A stretch of 64,000 nucleotides of DNA from Stereum hirsutum FP-91666 SS1 (taxonomy: Eukaryota > Basidiomycota > Agaricomycetes > Russulales > Stereaceae). Shown in pieces: positions 61,529 to 64,000 of the stretch (positions within the stretch are counted from its first letter, which is position 1; each line of letters opens with the position of its first letter). Both the position numbers and the translations under genes were made by a program. The stretch is from contig NW_006763155.1 in NCBI RefSeq assembly GCF_000264905.1, positions 85,871-149,870 on the forward strand, in the 5' to 3' direction. The notes under the pieces were generated by a model. The model was not told the origin of the DNA. It saw only the letters and a program-made list of their open reading frames with translations, and ran no database searches.

Positions 61529-63663
61529 TTATCTACAATGACTGAGTGGGACCATTTGGATCGGTGCCAAGTCGCCATCACCGTAAACCTAGGATCCGAA
61601 CGTTCAAATATTAGCTACCGTACCATACCGTAGCTGATATGAACAAGTCACGTACCACAGGTATCATGACGGTCTGACCAGTCTCCTCATAGCACCATTT
61701 CTGAGGATCGAAATTGTCCGTGAAGCAGAGTCTGTCGCGACTTTCGTGATGGGCAGGAGGTACTGAAGGAATTGAACCACCGAAATAGTCACCGACCCCG
61801 ATGTTCTGTGAAATAAAGGTAAGGGTTGATAGTGAAGATTGAAGAATAGTAGCTCATATTGATCGTACGGCTGGTGTCCATTTTATGCTTGTATCTCCCC
61901 TGTACATATCGCAGAAGAATTCGACGCTGTTATTCCATGAAGACGTTTATGTTAGAGCTTTCTAAATACTTACATAGATTCGACGGTTCCACTCCCCAAT
62001 TTTGAATCAACAGGAGTTTCAAACGCGCTTGTAGGTTCGTCTTCTGTGAGCGAGGATTCGCACATGAAAATATTGCCACCGAGTATGACCGGAGACCAAA
62101 TACACTTACCAACACTTGAGTCTCTGCCAAATGTGCGCAATTCTTTTACTGCTTGGCAGAATAGTATTGTGTTCAACCTGAGATTGACATCAAATACTGG
62201 TGATTCATTACTTTGGCAAATGACCTACACCCTTGTCCAGGGAGTTATCATGGCTCTTCCATTGCCGATCCAGGAGTTTGTATTGACCTTCAACAACATG
62301 AAAGGCTACACCTGAAAGTCAAATCGGGCGAGAAATAGCTTACGTGGTGGGCAATCTACGATGATGGCAGTTATAAGTGACTATGCTGATGGTATCTGAC
62401 CAACAGTGATCGTACCACGACAGTGATTAAATCCAGCACGGTGAGGCAAACCAATGCACTATATGAACGTTTAGTTGGACTAATGTATGTTTCAGTTGCA
62501 AATGTGCTTACAGGTAACCTTTGAGTGCTATTGAGCAAAAGATAGTCAGAGTGTTAACTCCACGTATTAAGTGTTCGCCCTACCGTCATACAGTAAAAAC
62601 TCAGCAATGGACAGTGGTCCGAAATTTCGCATCTCTCGTACATGGCGCCAGGTGCGGAAGTATATGCAGAGAAACATGGTACTTTCTAGAGCCAGTGTGG
62701 TGATAATATCCATTAGACGCACTATAACGGTAAGCTTAGTTATATTATGTGTCATACGTAGGAACCAGCATACATCTGTTGATTTATCGCTAAATAGTGT
62801 TTCACTGGCAAACCCTGCGTCAAATTGACTTACTTGAAGTAAACTGTTGTTGTAAAGGGTACAGTATCATTGCAGCCAAGATACTGATAAACTGAAACTA
62901 GCTGGTGAGCATAACTATACTGTTGCACTCAGAAATACAAGTAAGAAACATCTCATCGGATCTGAACTATGCGAAACTCACCGATCCAACCCCTATGGTA
63001 GTGATAATTGACAAAATGAATATTGGTGGGGCAATCCATATGTGCCAATTCGTTATAGCATACAGGCGAAGGCACATGCCACCTTTGAAAAGATCATCTG
63101 AGAGTGGACTGCCGGAGAACATTTGGCCACTCACCACTGATACCAATAGTGCGAATGATGAGGGGCGCAATGAGAAATCGAGTGGCCACAATACAGCTAA
63201 TGGTTAATATGCTGGTACGTAAGTATTAAACACCAAAACAGAGCAGGATATCGAACGAACCCCTTTATGCATGCTTTGTTAGTCACGTTGATTGCTTCTT
63301 CATAGTATGAAGACATGCCTTGGTGTTCACGTCATAAGTAGAAAGAAATACGGTCACAAAAGCTTCAATCAGACTTCCGTAACGCGCCATGTAGAATAGA
63401 CATTTCGGAAGAGTGATGTGACCGGATAGAATAAATAGCTCTGTCTCCTCAAAGAAACACAAGATTGTGTCCCAGAGAAGTAGCGCTATAACCCCGGATC
63501 ATCAAGAATTATTCAGGTTGGCAAGTGTGAGCGACTGAACGTACCAAACGATGCGACTATGCAGAGATTCGAGGCACTAGGAATGATGTTCAGAAGCAAA
63601 TTCATTCAATAACGTATCAAGCTCTTACACCGTGGATGCATCTTGGTTTGTCAGAAACGACAT
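61529..63663 (-). CDS. Multi-pass membrane protein, DUF6533-like family (exons partly resolved)
   Basis: The bottom strand shows a familiar agaricomycete pattern. A short N-terminus (MSFLTNQDAST from 63663) is followed by LLWDTILCFFEETELFILSG and CLFYMARYGSLIEAFVTVFL (63.39-63.50 kb), which corresponds to the DUF6533 N-terminal membrane unit. LRLYAITNWHIWIAPPIFIL (about 63.0-63.07 kb) follows, then IITTLALESTMFLCIYFRTW with the cytosolic RHVREMRNFGPLSIAEFLLYDG (62.58-62.72 kb), then LNTILFCQAVKELRTFG (about 62.13-62.18 kb). Polar C-terminal exons include RLCFTDNFDPQKWCYEETGQ, and a last exon ends in a TAA at 61529-61531. Introns are frequent and some joins are uncertain; the C-terminal exons could belong to a separate gene. 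Members are predicted plasma-membrane proteins of unknown function, sometimes compared with receptors. Confidence 0.55.
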
Positions 63664-64000
63664 CTTTGCAATATGAAAATGGGGATTCCGAAGTACAGTA
63701 GGGTGGGTATTTATACCATACTGCCTGTTCCAAAGAATGTTCTCTTCTGGCAGTGCACTGATGAAGACAACAACACGTGGTACACAGCCCATAGCTATTA
63801 CTAGTGGATCGCACTGCAGTATATGAGCATGGTTGGAATATAAATATATACATCCCGCTTAATGGATCACCGTTGCAGCAAAAGAAACTGTGATAGAAGG
63901 CTTCCGCATGCTCTCATTTGAGGCATAGTAAGGATAGGGTACCAGAGCCAAGATATATGAATGGATCCTGGAAATCTGGAGCTGGCGCTCGTTGGTCTGT
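63664..64000. other. Right edge, no gene seen
   Basis: 5' flank of the minus-strand membrane protein gene. The bottom-strand frame starting MYIFIFQPCS at 63853 overlaps the presumed start region and has no recognisable domain. Confidence 0.3.

Overview
The window is nuclear DNA from a filamentous fungus, almost certainly a basidiomycete of the mushroom-forming class (Agaricomycetes). The evidence is the gene style: many short introns (about 50-120 nt, GT...AG), very short exons, and families typical of these genomes (STAND/NLR receptors with a Goodbye N-terminus, a caspase-fold protease with a long C-terminal region, LURP-one-related proteins, DUF6533-like multi-pass membrane proteins, a GH30 glycanase). 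I saw no complete transposase or reverse transcriptase, no rRNA or tRNA, and no bacterial-type features. Species cannot be named from this.

Left part (1-31 kb). The window opens inside the C-terminal tetratricopeptide (TPR) array of an NLR-type gene (1-1010). A complete minus-strand NLR follows (5511-10705: Goodbye domain, NACHT, ankyrin repeats; 10 exons, 1123 aa by my splicing), with a 1.34-kb intron far longer than its others. Next come remnants of unidentified minus-strand genes, a fungal O-methyltransferase (13407-15164), an HSL-type alpha/beta hydrolase (17129-18453), a secreted GH30 glycanase (19032-20691), a 241-bp inverted-repeat element flanked by TA (22534-22774) and a GNAT acetyltransferase (23609-24607). 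At 25642-26417 lies the most unusual item: a small secreted protein built from tandem micro-exons, four of exactly 33 nt, each adding an 11-residue G-A/T-P-G-K/N-G-R-A-N-S-G unit. It is convergent with a DOPA 4,5-dioxygenase-like gene (26700-27615).

Middle part (31-50 kb). A second NLR (31028-34494: Goodbye, NB-ARC, TPR) appears to carry frame breaks. It is followed by a gene-poor region assembled from many diverged copies of the same non-coding modules, with a caspase-like protease gene (43123-45529) in the middle.

Right part (50-64 kb). A LURP-one-related (LOR) gene is intact at 57510-59172; broken copies lie at about 30.3, 50.1, 60.0 and 60.7 kb, and copies of its upstream block at about 30.0, 38.8, 47.7, 49.6 and 57.1 kb. 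A single-pass membrane glycoprotein (52557-54261) and a DUF6533-like multi-pass membrane protein (61529-63663, minus) complete the set.

Interpretation: this looks like an accessory region rich in self/non-self recognition and cell-death genes (three NLR-type genes, one caspase-fold gene), recent duplication and gene decay, with a few enzymes of cell-wall or specialised metabolism. Exon coordinates were joined by eye from frame continuity, GT/AG sites and protein-family knowledge; no alignment or database search was run.
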